DNA from: 2-12-FULL-35-23 sp965196985
Lineage (GTDB): Bacteria; Pseudomonadota; Gammaproteobacteria; UBA12402
Length of the DNA stretch: 64,000 bases
Assembly: GCA_965196985.1 (NCBI GenBank)
Contig: CBDALO010000171.1
Span: 14,369 to 78,368, forward strand
Reading direction: 5' to 3'
In this document: in pieces, positions 8,761-17,428 of the stretch
How the letters are laid out: each line of letters starts with the position of its first letter
Numbering within the stretch: position 1 is the stretch's first letter
The notes under the pieces: model-generated
Seen by the model: only the letters and a program-made list of their open reading frames with translations
Told to the model about the DNA's origin: nothing
Database searches by the model: none
Made by a program: the position numbers and the translations under genes

Positions 8761-10221
8761 TTAATTGTGAATCAAGCGCTTAATAAAAGGGATAAACAAC
8801 ACAAAAATCAGGCCAATCACAGCGCAACTACCACCAAATAAAAAGAAATCATGGCGATAGATAACATTAGTGAATCGAGGTTCGTCAACCTTAATCCCTG
8901 CTGCAGTAAAATTAGCAAGGTAACCAGAAAGAATTGCACCAAACCCAGTAAATAAGGTCCAGACACCCATTAGGCGTCCTTCTTTACCTGCGGGTGATAA
9001 GCGCCCTACCATGGACATGCCAATCGGTGATAGCAGCATTTCCCCTAACGTTAGAAAGACATACCCAAAGACAATCCAAGCAATGCTGACTTGAAAGCGT
9101 TGATTAACAAAGAAGGTAGCAATACCAAAAACAACATAGCCTAAACCCATAGCTATCATAGCTAAAGCAAACTTGCTTGGTAATGAAGGGTTTTTATTAC
9201 GTTTACCGAGATAAAGCCATAACCAACCTAGAATTAAACCAAAAACAATAACACCGAGTGGGTCTAAAGCAAAAAACACAGAGGGTGGAATTGAAAAGCC
9301 TAGTATTACACGATCAAGGTTATGGTCAGCAAACATTGTCATCACAGAGGATTCAAGCATATAGAGTGCCCAAAATAAGCCAGAGAGCGCCGTTAAAATT
9401 AGAAAGGCAATCAACTTATAACGCGCAAGTCGATGACATTGTCTAAAGGCCATCACTAAAATACCAACTGAAGCAATAACAACTAAAGCCCAAAGTAATG
9501 CTTCACTCATTGCTGGGGTTTTGTAGAGTAGTACCGTAATAGGGCAAAACACAATCGCAATAATAACCAATAAACCATAAATTACTGGTTTAGAAAATTT
9601 AAATTCAGGGTGTACGTGGTTGTTTTCTGGGTGTTGAATAATTAGATGTCTAGAGCAAACTAGAATTAGTGCACCAATTAATGCGATACAACCAGCTATG
9701 ATAAAGGCAGAAGAATAAGAAATTACTTGGGCAAGGTAGCCGCCAATAACGGTGCCGGTAAAACTACCAATATTAAACAGCATATAGAATAGTGTATAAC
9801 CACTATCACGCCGTGGATCTTCTCTGGCGTAGCAAAGGCCAACTAAGCAAAACATTGCTGGTGTACACAGGCCATAACCTACAGTAAAAACTGCCAGACC
9901 TAAATAATAACAGATAGTAGATGGATAGCTTAAAATAAAGGCGCTTGCTGCAGCAAATAAAAGTCCCACTAACCCTGTGCGTTTATAAGTGAACTTTTCT
10001 GCAATCAGTCCACCTAGTAAGGGAGAGGTAAAAACGAGCGCATTAAACGCGCCATAAAGAGAATAAGCTTGCGTTAAGCTCATATGTAAACGATGAGTAG
10101 CATAAAGTACAAGCAAGGAATTAAATGTGAGGTAAGTAAAAACTAGCAGTGCATAAGAAGCTGATAAGTACCATAAGCTAGCGGGGTGTCGATAATCATT
10201 GTTCGTGATATTTTTAATCAT
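8761..10221 (-). CDS. POT/PTR-family (proton-dependent oligopeptide) transporter
   Basis: 486 residues with about 12-14 hydrophobic segments. The PTR2 signature region FYMLFNIGSFTG (about residue 145) and GEMLLSPIGMSMVGRLSP (about 390) place it in the POT family of inner-membrane di- and tripeptide:proton symporters. The first helix lacks the usual ExxERFxYY proton-coupling motif: where ELWERFSYYG is expected, SASYALLVFTYLTFNSLLVLY-type residues occur. Substrate or coupling may therefore differ. It is preceded by an AT-rich leader and followed by a repeat tract. Confidence 0.85.
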   Translation of the reverse strand: MIKNITNNDYRHPASLWYLSASYALLVFTYLTFNSLLVLYATHRLHMSLTQAYSLYGAFNALVFTSPLLGGLIAEKFTYKRTGLVGLLFAAASAFILSYPSTICYYLGLAVFTVGYGLCTPAMFCLVGLCYAREDPRRDSGYTLFYMLFNIGSFTGTVIGGYLAQVISYSSAFIIAGCIALIGALILVCSRHLIIQHPENNHVHPEFKFSKPVIYGLLVIIAIVFCPITVLLYKTPAMSEALLWALVVIASVGILVMAFRQCHRLARYKLIAFLILTALSGLFWALYMLESSVMTMFADHNLDRVILGFSIPPSVFFALDPLGVIVFGLILGWLWLYLGKRNKNPSLPSKFALAMIAMGLGYVVFGIATFFVNQRFQVSIAWIVFGYVFLTLGEMLLSPIGMSMVGRLSPAGKEGRLMGVWTLFTGFGAILSGYLANFTAAGIKVDEPRFTNVIYRHDFFLFGGSCAVIGLIFVLFIPFIKRLIHN

Positions 10222-10331
10222 ACTACCAGGGGAAATTATCCTTAAAATGCTGACACTCTACGGGGTTTTCTTTAAGAAATCAATGTGTAAACTAACTGTA
10301 CTCTAAATGCAAAAAATGACTGTTTTTAGAG

Positions 10332-11270
10332 TTATAGCTTGATGGTAATTAGAGAATGTGTTTTGCATGGAAATGCTGATAAAGCCACAGCTCTTTGTTT
10401 AGGATTGCACGGTTTAGCGAAGTAAACAGTGCCCCGCTTTAAATCATAAACAGCATACCATTGAGTAGGATCTGGGCTACTTGCTGGTTCCTTAACAGCA
10501 GTTAATAAGTTAAAGGCATAGTCAATAAGTTCTCGGTTAGTAAAGAAAATGGGTTGATATTTAATCCAATCTGCGGCACGTAAATAACGTGCAATTGAGC
10601 TATAACCAGTAGGCAATAGTCCACTGTGAGTATGATAAATTCCGTTTATGGTAGGAAAGGCTGTGTTAGTAATGACTTGATAGTTAACCCCCTGCCCTTC
10701 AATAACTTTCATTTTGCCATGTAAATATTCAATAAAAGCTATATGCCCAGCTTTGTCAAATAATGCTAAATGAAGCTTTGCTTTAACACCGTGATACTTA
10801 ACAGGAACGACGTTAATAGCTTTTAACCCTTTAATTGCTTCTTCGACAGTTGCATAACGATCTATAACGTATTGCGCTAAAGAAGCACTATCTAGGCTAG
10901 GTTTATTTGCAGCTGGCTTTGGATATTGAGTTGCGTTTAACCATAGTACACTTGCTACCAGGCCCTGCGAGTTCATTCCGCCTGCGACAGCATAAGGGGC
11001 TAACTTGCCTTGTTTATTTGCTAGCTCAAAGCTAAGACTTCGGTATTTGGCGTGCCAGTGTAGAGGCTTAAGGTGTTTTGGTAACTCGACTGCTTTACGT
11101 GCATAACCAATTGGGTTAATCACAAGAAAAACACGCGAGTCTGGCCAGTCGAAGCTGCGTGCCACAATATGGTTTCCTTGTTGAGATAAGGCTACTTCAG
11201 TGCAGGCTTGTGCAGCATTTACTGTAATTAGAAGTATTAAAATAGTTATTAAATTACGAAATTGTTTCAT
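10332..11270 (-). CDS. Secreted linear-amide C-N hydrolase, choloylglycine hydrolase family
   Basis: 312 residues. The signal peptide (residues 1-22, hydrophobic LITILILLITV, cleavage after NAAQA) exposes Cys23 (CTEVAL) as the N-terminal nucleophile of an Ntn hydrolase. Other family marks are RSFDWPD (Arg and Asp near the active site), GGMNSQGLVAS and VITNTAF. Known relatives hydrolyse penicillin V, bile-salt amides or acyl-homoserine lactones. The substrate cannot be told here. The -3 residue is not Leu, so this is not a lipobox. It would act in the periplasm. Confidence 0.82.
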   Translation of the reverse strand: MKQFRNLITILILLITVNAAQACTEVALSQQGNHIVARSFDWPDSRVFLVINPIGYARKAVELPKHLKPLHWHAKYRSLSFELANKQGKLAPYAVAGGMNSQGLVASVLWLNATQYPKPAANKPSLDSASLAQYVIDRYATVEEAIKGLKAINVVPVKYHGVKAKLHLALFDKAGHIAFIEYLHGKMKVIEGQGVNYQVITNTAFPTINGIYHTHSGLLPTGYSSIARYLRAADWIKYQPIFFTNRELIDYAFNLLTAVKEPASSPDPTQWYAVYDLKRGTVYFAKPCNPKQRAVALSAFPCKTHSLITIKL

Positions 11271-11367
11271 TTGTTGTTAGTGCCGCTAAAAATAAGCCGC
11301 AATTATGCGGCAGAAATTGATCAATAGCAATTGAGCTGCGAGAGAAACCACAGTATTTCTACAAGGC

Positions 11368-12378
11368 TTATTGGATTGTCTTAAGCAAATCACCAATAAG
11401 ACCTGGGCCTTGATAAATCAATCCAGTATAAACTTGGATTAAGCTAGCACCTTGTGCAAAGCGTTGCTGGGCTTCAGCAGCACCCTCAATGCCACCAACA
11501 GAAATTACAGGTAATGTAGTGTGATGTTCAGTAAGCCATTGAGTAACCAAACGACTGCGTTCAGTAATCGCCTGACCACTTAGTCCCCCTGCTTTATCTG
11601 CATGGCAGTGCCCAGCAATAGATTGTCGATCTTGAGTTGTATTGGTAGCAATAATTCCATCCATGCCACAACGGTGTGCGATTTCTAAAGAGGCTTTGAC
11701 CTCTTGTTCTGTTAAATCAGGCGCAAGCTTTACTAATAGTGGTAAAGCTTTTTGATGTTGCTTGGCAAGTTGTTCCCGGCAGCTATAAACAACTCTTAAT
11801 AAATCTTCTAAGTATTCCGTTCCCTGTAAATCACGTAGGCCTTCAGTATTAGGTGAAGAAATATTAATTGTGGCAAAGTCTGCTACTGGGTAGATTTTCT
11901 CTAAACAGTAACAATAATCGTTTTTGGCTTGCTTTAAGGGAGTATTTTTATTCTTACCGAGGTTGACCCCTATAATGCAGCTTGTTTTGCGTCTTCTTAA
12001 GTTCCTAACTAAATAGTCAACACCACGGTTATTAAACCCCATACGATTAATTAAAGACTGGTGTTCTACAACTCGGTGTAGGCGTGGCTTTGGGTTGCCG
12101 GGTTGTGGTTGCGGCGTTACGGCGCCGACTTCAATAAACCCCACCCCTAAAGCAGCTAAGCAGTCAATATAATCACCGTCTTTATCTAAGCCGGCCGCAA
12201 TGCCAATAGGGTTAGTAAACTCTAACCCAAAAACTTCTACTGGCTTTGTGGCGGGTTTCTTAACGAAGTACTTCAACAAGCCTAACTGGTAAAAAACTTT
12301 TAAACTAGCTAAAGCAACTTTATGCGCCACTTCAGGAGGTAGTAAAAACAACAGTGGTCGAACTAAACGGTAACACAT
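11368..12378 (-). CDS. pyrD: Dihydroorotate dehydrogenase (quinone), class 2
   Basis: Oxidises dihydroorotate to orotate in pyrimidine synthesis, passing electrons to the membrane quinone pool. Starting at the ATG at 12378 gives 336 residues, the usual length for class-2 enzymes. The N-terminal hydrophobic helix pair (MCYRLVRPLLFLLPPEVAHK) is the quinone and membrane contact region. The FMN barrel carries NPIGIAAGLDKDG, NISSPNTEGL (catalytic Ser region) and ATNTTQDR. A longer frame exists upstream but overlaps phhB. The ATG overlaps the phhB stop (TAATG), so the two are translationally coupled. Confidence 0.95.
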   Translation of the reverse strand: MCYRLVRPLLFLLPPEVAHKVALASLKVFYQLGLLKYFVKKPATKPVEVFGLEFTNPIGIAAGLDKDGDYIDCLAALGVGFIEVGAVTPQPQPGNPKPRLHRVVEHQSLINRMGFNNRGVDYLVRNLRRRKTSCIIGVNLGKNKNTPLKQAKNDYCYCLEKIYPVADFATINISSPNTEGLRDLQGTEYLEDLLRVVYSCREQLAKQHQKALPLLVKLAPDLTEQEVKASLEIAHRCGMDGIIATNTTQDRQSIAGHCHADKAGGLSGQAITERSRLVTQWLTEHHTTLPVISVGGIEGAAEAQQRFAQGASLIQVYTGLIYQGPGLIGDLLKTIQ

Positions 12379-12713
12379 TAAGCTAATAGCTCCTCTACTT
12401 TTGCAATGCAAATTAAATCATTCTCTGTTACACCATTAACGGCATGAGTCTGATAGTTAACTCGACAGGTATTATAAGTTACCTCTAAATCTGGGTGGTG
12501 ATTTTCTGCATTAGCAATCCAGGCCACGGCATTAACAAAAGACATAGTGCGCATAAAGCCTTTAAACTGAAACAGCTTGCTTACTCGCTTAGCTTTCTTA
12601 TCATAGTGCCAGTTTTGCCATTGTTTTAGGCATTGATTAATTTGCTCGTCTGGCAAAGCTTCTAATTCGCCTTCGCAGCCAACACAGTGAATAGTTTTGT
12701 TCATTGTAGTCAT
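12378..12713 (-). CDS. phhB: Pterin-4a-carbinolamine dehydratase
   Basis: About 111 residues. It recycles the tetrahydropterin cofactor used by phenylalanine hydroxylase, whose gene lies directly upstream. The family block AENHHPDLEVTYNTCRV contains the paired catalytic histidines, followed by ITHAVNG-like residues (QTHAVNGVTENDL). The start is the ATG at 12713, with GGAGAAAG just upstream. A longer TTG start overlaps the phhA stop and lacks support. Its stop overlaps the pyrD start. Confidence 0.92.
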   Translation of the reverse strand: MTTMNKTIHCVGCEGELEALPDEQINQCLKQWQNWHYDKKAKRVSKLFQFKGFMRTMSFVNAVAWIANAENHHPDLEVTYNTCRVNYQTHAVNGVTENDLICIAKVEELLA

Positions 12714-12730
12714 TTCTTTCTCCAAGGAAA

Positions 12731-13501
12731 TTAACAAATAATAAAGGGTCTGTCTTGTTGTGTTTTTATTTCTTCTAATGCTTCACGTAATAATTTCTCA
12801 TCCATCATTTTGTAGAGAGATTCTAGTGAGTCGATTATAAAATAACGTTCCTGAATCACATCGTAATCGTACTTAGTTAATAATACTTCATGCAGGGATA
12901 AAGACTTTCGTTGTGGTGCGTTACTCTCTAGAGCGTAAATCGTTTCTTGGCGAGAAGAAAGTATGCCGCCTCCATAGACGCGAACACCTTGCGGGGTATT
13001 AACCAAGCCAAACTCAATAGTAAACCAAAACAAGCGGCTTAAAATTGTTCGAAGTCCATGATTTAAGCTAGAGGCAAATTCACCGTACCATTGTACAAAG
13101 TCAGCATAAGCAGGGTTGGTCAATAGTGGACAGTGCCCAAAGAGTTCATGAAAAATATCAGGTTGTTTAAGGTAGTCGAGTTCTTCAGGAATACGGATAA
13201 AGGTTGCTACAGGAAACTCTCGCCTAGCAAGCATGGCAAAAAACTCATCGACTAAAATCGTGCCAGCAACTGGAGTTAGATTCCAGCCGGTTACGCTTAA
13301 GCAGTCTGATAGGTCATTAAGCTTGGGGATTTTTGTTTCGGGAATGGAAAGTGCTTCTAGGCCAATAATGAACTCATCACAGGCTCGTTGCTCAATAGTT
13401 TGTTTTTGGCGTTTTATCAAAGTCTGCCAGGTTTGATGTTCTTGTTTGGTAAAAGCAATATTGCCATGGCTATCCGGCATTTTAGCGACATATTCAGTCA
13501 T
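12731..13501 (-). CDS. phhA: Phenylalanine 4-hydroxylase (monomeric bacterial type)
   Basis: 256 residues. It converts phenylalanine to tyrosine with tetrahydropterin, O2 and non-haem iron. The iron ligands are visible as H118 and H123 (FHELFGHCPLL) and E163 (FTIEFGLV). The length matches bacterial enzymes that lack the ACT regulatory domain. It is first gene of phhA-phhB-pyrD, with phhB 17 bp downstream. The cluster supplies tyrosine and recycles the pterin. Grouping with pyrD is probably co-transcription rather than a shared pathway. Confidence 0.95.
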   Translation of the reverse strand: MTEYVAKMPDSHGNIAFTKQEHQTWQTLIKRQKQTIEQRACDEFIIGLEALSIPETKIPKLNDLSDCLSVTGWNLTPVAGTILVDEFFAMLARREFPVATFIRIPEELDYLKQPDIFHELFGHCPLLTNPAYADFVQWYGEFASSLNHGLRTILSRLFWFTIEFGLVNTPQGVRVYGGGILSSRQETIYALESNAPQRKSLSLHEVLLTKYDYDVIQERYFIIDSLESLYKMMDEKLLREALEEIKTQQDRPFIIC

Positions 13502-13878
13502 TAGGCTGTCCTCGTTAGACGATTAAGTAATAGTACAAGAGTGAAAGTGAAAGACAAAGTGAAGTACGCCCTACGGGGCGTAGTAATAACGAGGAGTAAG
13601 GGTTAAATTGATTTCAGTCATCATCATGACATTGATCATTCCAAATTGCTGCTGTGCTGTCAATGGTGATTTAAAGTTTTGTAGTGCACCTTTCCTTAAT
13701 CTCCCACTCGCTATGCGAGCCGCCCCCCTTTAAAAAAGGGGCTATTTTTTATAGAGCTTCACAGTGGCTATCAAGCTAATAGTAACTATCAAGCTTTCGT
13801 AGTACGTCCCCTCCTTAGAATAAGGAGGGACAGGGAGGATTTATAAAACAATTAACTTCCTTAAAGCTAATTTAGCTT
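13502..13878. repeat. Gene-free tract with C and B repeats
   Basis: No supported gene. A C repeat lies at about 13695-13742 (CTCCCACTCGCTATGCGAG followed by a CCCCCCTTT...AAAGGGG stem). A B repeat lies at about 13802-13846 (TACGTCCCCTCCTTAGAATA and its GGATTTATAAA tail). The spacer has the recurring motif GCTTTCGTAGTACGTCC, also seen before the ISKra4 copy at 41.2 kb. The order C then B is the common one in this window. Confidence 0.65.
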
Positions 13879-14243
13879 TTACCTACCCATTGCTCGTGGG
13901 GGCGATGTAGCTGCTTTAGGTGAAAACGTCTCTCTTACTCGAGCCCAGAAGCCAGGTCTTCCGCCAAGTACGGGTGCACTGGCGCTGCGGTGTAGCCTTG
14001 GCGCGACTGGTTTTTTTAGGAATACTTTACCCTCTTCATCTTGGGCAAGGCTCCATTCGCCTCGAGCAATAAAGTCTTGTATAAACTCGTCTCGTAGAAC
14101 TTTTAAAAGTTTTGGTGAGGCGTTGCTAATAAGCTCTGCTGTCTTTGGACTGCTTAGATATTGAGCTTCCAACCATTTGTTACTACGTAGTGCTACACGT
14201 ACCCAGCTAGGCTCGAATCTATGTTTCTTTTTGAAGTCGGCAT
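13879..14243 (-). pseudogene. Small orphan protein, apparently frameshifted near its start
   Basis: The strongest start is ATG at 14243 with AAGGTG 6 bp upstream, but that frame stops after 16 codons (MPTSKRN...). The other frame is open from 14258 to 13879 and reads KKKHRFEPSWVRVALRSNKW, then LEAQYLSSPKTAEL, ending ATSPPRAMGR. One extra A in the AAAAA tract at about 14227-14231 would join them. Either the gene lost one base, the RNA polymerase slips there, or there is a sequencing error; a TTG start at 14172 would give a 97-residue protein. The C-terminal part is basic and Pro/Ser-rich (LHRSASAPVLGG), a style common in secreted effectors. Function unknown. Confidence 0.55.
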
Positions 14244-14364
14244 AATGATCACCTTTTTAATTATTGTTATTGAAAGCGTGGTATTTTAGCCAAAAAATGC
14301 CCAGCGTCAAGTGATTTTTACTCAAAAACAATAGCTTACACGGTCTTTTAGATAAAAATACTTA

Positions 14365-14805
14365 CTAAGAATGGATATAACCTGATAAATGGTCAATTTC
14401 GTCCTGCTGCGAGTCAATAATCCATTTGGTCACATCCCCGATGGAGATGATGCCTGCTAGCTTGCCAGCCTCATCAACAACGGGTAAATGCCGAGTACGT
14501 TTATTAGTAAACATAGTCATAGCTTCTTCAACGCTAGTTTGTACTGTAACTGTAAGGAAATCAGGGCTCATGTAATCAGCTACCGTCGCTGTGGCAAGGT
14601 CAATTTGGTTTAGCAAAGGATAAACGCGACGCACAGTTTCCCGTTCGGTGAATAAACCAACAATTTGGTCATTATCAACGACAACTAAGGAACCAATATT
14701 TTGTTCACACATCTGTTTAATACAGTCTGCTACTTTAGTGCCTGGAGCAACAACGGTTACCTCAGTTCCTTTATCCTTTAAAATACTTGCTAGTAAATGT
14801 GCCAT
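14365..14805 (-). CDS. CBS-domain pair protein
   Basis: 146 residues that are essentially two CBS domains: GTKVADCIKQMCEQNIGSLV with VGLFTERETVRR, then VADYMSPDFLTVTVQTSVEE with TRHLPVVDEAGKLAGIISIG. Stand-alone CBS pairs usually bind adenine nucleotides and sense energy state. The partner is unknown here. The gene is followed upstream by IS256 copy 3, whose left end begins 41 bp beyond the start codon, so its promoter region has probably been altered. Confidence 0.82.
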   Translation of the reverse strand: MAHLLASILKDKGTEVTVVAPGTKVADCIKQMCEQNIGSLVVVDNDQIVGLFTERETVRRVYPLLNQIDLATATVADYMSPDFLTVTVQTSVEEAMTMFTNKRTRHLPVVDEAGKLAGIISIGDVTKWIIDSQQDEIDHLSGYIHS

Positions 14806-14845
14806 GGTTTAACTCCTTTTACTGTATTAATAAGGCCGATTTTGA

Positions 14846-16377
14846 GATAGAGCGTTATTTTGTCTGTAACAACCAACTTCAGTACTTAGAAAAACCTTTA
14901 AAATTCTAAATGGCACTCTATTGTACCTGTCTCATCGCATAATATCTTAAATTAATTATGCTAATCAATCTAAAAAATTATTTATACCTCAAATTTTTCT
15001 CCTCTCAAAATAAATTATTAACTTTTAGGTAATAGCAATTATATCTCGTTAATAAGAACAAGAATGATCTATCCTAAAACCCTATGAAGCCTTATTATTC
15101 ACTTCAACTTAAGTATCTAGGTGATCCGCTCCACTGGTCATCAATTTCCACTAAAACAGCTGATACGAGCCTTAGGCACGATTCAGTATTAGGGAAAATT
15201 CCAACTGTATGCGTCCTTCTTTTTACCTCTCTGTTTACGCGCTCAGCTATGTTACTGGTTCTTAATCTTTTTTGATGCGGCCTGTCAAAGTTCATCACTA
15301 CTAAGCCCTCCGGTATATTCACTTCCAACCAAGAAGAAAGCTCTGGTGCTGTTTGCTGATATTTATCTACCGCCATAGCCAATAGTCTTTCCGACTCATG
15401 AATGTTTGAGGCATTAAATATAGCTGTAATCTCCTCAGCTACTGGTTCCTTCATTGAGCGCTTTGGTATGTGAGCCTGAGCATTTTGCTGCAAATGAAAT
15501 TGGCAGCGTTGCCAAGGAACACCGGGGAACACAGCTCTTCTAGCGGCTTTTAGGCCAGTATGAGCGTCGCTAGTAATCAACTCAATACCATGTATACCTC
15601 GCTCAACCAACTGCTGAAGAAAATCACGCCAATGTACCTCAGCCTCTGATAACGCAACAGAAACACCTAGCACTGTTCTCTTGCCGGTTGATTCATCAAA
15701 GCCATAGGCTATCAATACCGCACAGTCTTGTACTGTGCCGCTAGTGCGCACCTTCTCATAACGTGCATCTAGCCAAAGATATTTTATCTTTCCTAACGGC
15801 TTATTTCGCCATTTCTTTAAATCTTCATCCAACAATTTAGCGCAACGGCTTACCTCAGTGCTTGAAATATCTGTTCCACAGAGTTGCTTTAGCACCTTTT
15901 CAACTTTGCGCGTGGAAACCCCATGCACATACATTTCAGCGACAGCCAGCTTAAGTGCTCTATCAGAGCGTACACCTCGCTCTAAGACTGATGGATAGAA
16001 GGCTTCATTGGAGTCTCTAACCTGCGGTATCTGTAGCTCAAGCTGACCTTGACCTGTGTTAATTAACCTTGGTTTAAAGCCGTTCGCATATCCGTTTCTA
16101 TCGCCAGTTCGCTCATAAGGACTGGCATTTAAATGGCGCTCCCTTTCTATTAACATAGCCTCATTCATCAACCTGGAGACAAGCTTAGGTAAAGCTTCAA
16201 ACCCCTCCATCGCTAAAACATGTATGGCTTCTTCGATTAAGTTCTCATTTTTATAGCAGCTCATTGTCATTCCTCTTTTTTGGTTAAGTTTACCTTAAAA
16301 GGAATTTCTAATCTGACTGAGTCGCCTGCTTATTTTCAGCAAGTCAATGGAATTTACAGAAAGGATGGCGCACTAGC
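14846..16377 (-). mobile_element. IS256-family element, copy 3
   Basis: 1532 bp with the standard ends and the exact 8-bp duplication GATTTTGA (14838-14845 and 16378-16385). It is inserted in the upstream region of the CBS-pair gene and does not interrupt a recognised reading frame. Confidence 0.95.
15104..16270 (-). CDS. IS256-family transposase
   Basis: Complete 388-residue copy with D168, D235 and E343 present. One difference from the other copies is Gly for Ser in FPGVPWQRC, next to the WQRCQFHLQQN motif. Probably functional. Confidence 0.93.
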   Translation of the reverse strand: MTMSCYKNENLIEEAIHVLAMEGFEALPKLVSRLMNEAMLIERERHLNASPYERTGDRNGYANGFKPRLINTGQGQLELQIPQVRDSNEAFYPSVLERGVRSDRALKLAVAEMYVHGVSTRKVEKVLKQLCGTDISSTEVSRCAKLLDEDLKKWRNKPLGKIKYLWLDARYEKVRTSGTVQDCAVLIAYGFDESTGKRTVLGVSVALSEAEVHWRDFLQQLVERGIHGIELITSDAHTGLKAARRAVFPGVPWQRCQFHLQQNAQAHIPKRSMKEPVAEEITAIFNASNIHESERLLAMAVDKYQQTAPELSSWLEVNIPEGLVVMNFDRPHQKRLRTSNIAERVNREVKRRTHTVGIFPNTESCLRLVSAVLVEIDDQWSGSPRYLS

Positions 16378-16385
16378 GATTTTGA

Positions 16386-16629
16386 CTGTAGCTAAAGTAA
16401 TTCTAGATTACAACTTATTACAAACTGCCCTTTTAAAAATTAAAGTATTTTTACACACTGCATCGATAAATAAGCTTAGATTCCCTTCAGCTTGGCATGA
16501 TTATAATGTGTTATCTAAATGAAATTTTAGAGATATCACTTTGTTAAATAATATAGGTTCAAGTTATTCTTGATGGTAAGTTTTATTGTCTCTAACTAAC
16601 TTAGTGCCAAAACTTAAAGAGGTTATATT
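16386..16629. other. AT-rich leader of the orphan gene at 16630
   Basis: No supported gene. It contains GCATGATTATAATGTG at about 16495-16510, where TATAAT with an upstream TG-like element could be a -10 box for the downstream gene. No convincing -35 box was seen. The segment was separated from the CBS-gene region by IS256 copy 3. Confidence 0.35.
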
Positions 16630-17340
16630 ATGTTAGATATTTTCCCTGACTATTCTTTTCAAGAGTTAAATGAAGGAAATACGATAAAAGAAACAATTGA
16701 CTGTATGACTAGAGGTGTAAAAACCAAACTTGACTCAAGTCGTTTTTTTATTGATGGAACGGGCATATATGGCGATATGCTTGGAGATAGAAACAATTTG
16801 GAGTTTGACGATTACTGTCATGTAATACTAACTAATTTGCTACGCACACATCAAGAGAAGCTAGATCAAAAAATTATTGATTACATTATTTCTTGCTCTA
16901 ACCTGGATGGTTTTGTTGGGTTATTAGAGCTTAATCTAAGAGCGGAAATGAACTCTGAATTACTTGATAAAGTAATAATGCGAACCAGCTTTAATTTAGA
17001 TACTAAGAGCCATGATGGTGTAGTGATGTTTAAAGAGTCTGTTGATGTTTCTTCCCAAGCGAATAGCCGCATCATGCATATTGAATGCAGCTCCAAAATA
17101 TTTTTGAAGGATGGGCAAGTTAGACATGAGTTTCACAGTGGCAATGAAAACGTTCAGGACAGAAGGTGGTTTGATAAATTATTTCAACGACAAGAGAATG
17201 ACTGGAAGAGAAGTGCTTCAAACTTCCTGAGAAGTATTTCAGCGTTCTTTAGTAGCGGGAATGGCTCAAGTAATCCAGAAGCTGGTGAAAGCAACGATCA
17301 AGATGATAAGGTTTCGTTTCATTTTTCAACAAGGCGTTAA
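16630..17340 (+). CDS. Orphan protein of unknown function
   Basis: 236 residues, not recognised. There are no signal peptide and no membrane segments. The central part is mixed helix and strand (DDYCHVILTNLLRTHQEKLD, then VGLLELNLRAEMNS). The C-terminal 60 residues are low-complexity and Ser/Asn/Gly-rich (SSGNGSSNPEAGESNDQDD) with a basic end (FHFSTRR). The start has an AAAGAGG box 7 bp before ATG. A soluble body with a flexible polar tail would fit a secreted effector, but nothing proves it. It is convergent with lysS. Confidence 0.6.
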   Translation: MLDIFPDYSFQELNEGNTIKETIDCMTRGVKTKLDSSRFFIDGTGIYGDMLGDRNNLEFDDYCHVILTNLLRTHQEKLDQKIIDYIISCSNLDGFVGLLELNLRAEMNSELLDKVIMRTSFNLDTKSHDGVVMFKESVDVSSQANSRIMHIECSSKIFLKDGQVRHEFHSGNENVQDRRWFDKLFQRQENDWKRSASNFLRSISAFFSSGNGSSNPEAGESNDQDDKVSFHFSTRR

Positions 17341-17370
17341 CAACTATTCTATCAAAGAATACCATTTCAA

Positions 17371-17415
17371 AAGCCCTCTTTATACTTACTGTTGCCGGCT
17401 AAAGGGAGGGCTTAT
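17371..17415. terminator. Bidirectional terminator-like hairpin
   Basis: AAGCCCTCTTTA pairs with TAAAGGGAGGGCTT across a 19-base loop, between the convergent ends of the orphan gene and lysS. The flanking AAAA and TATAAA bases are compatible with weak intrinsic termination in both directions. Confidence 0.5.
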
Positions 17416-17428
17416 AAAGTGAGTTAAC

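Noticed and set aside
16280..16522. 80-codon frame starting in the IS256 right end
   Set aside because: Most of it is the IS terminal region, differing copies give different tails (compare 60745), so no real gene.
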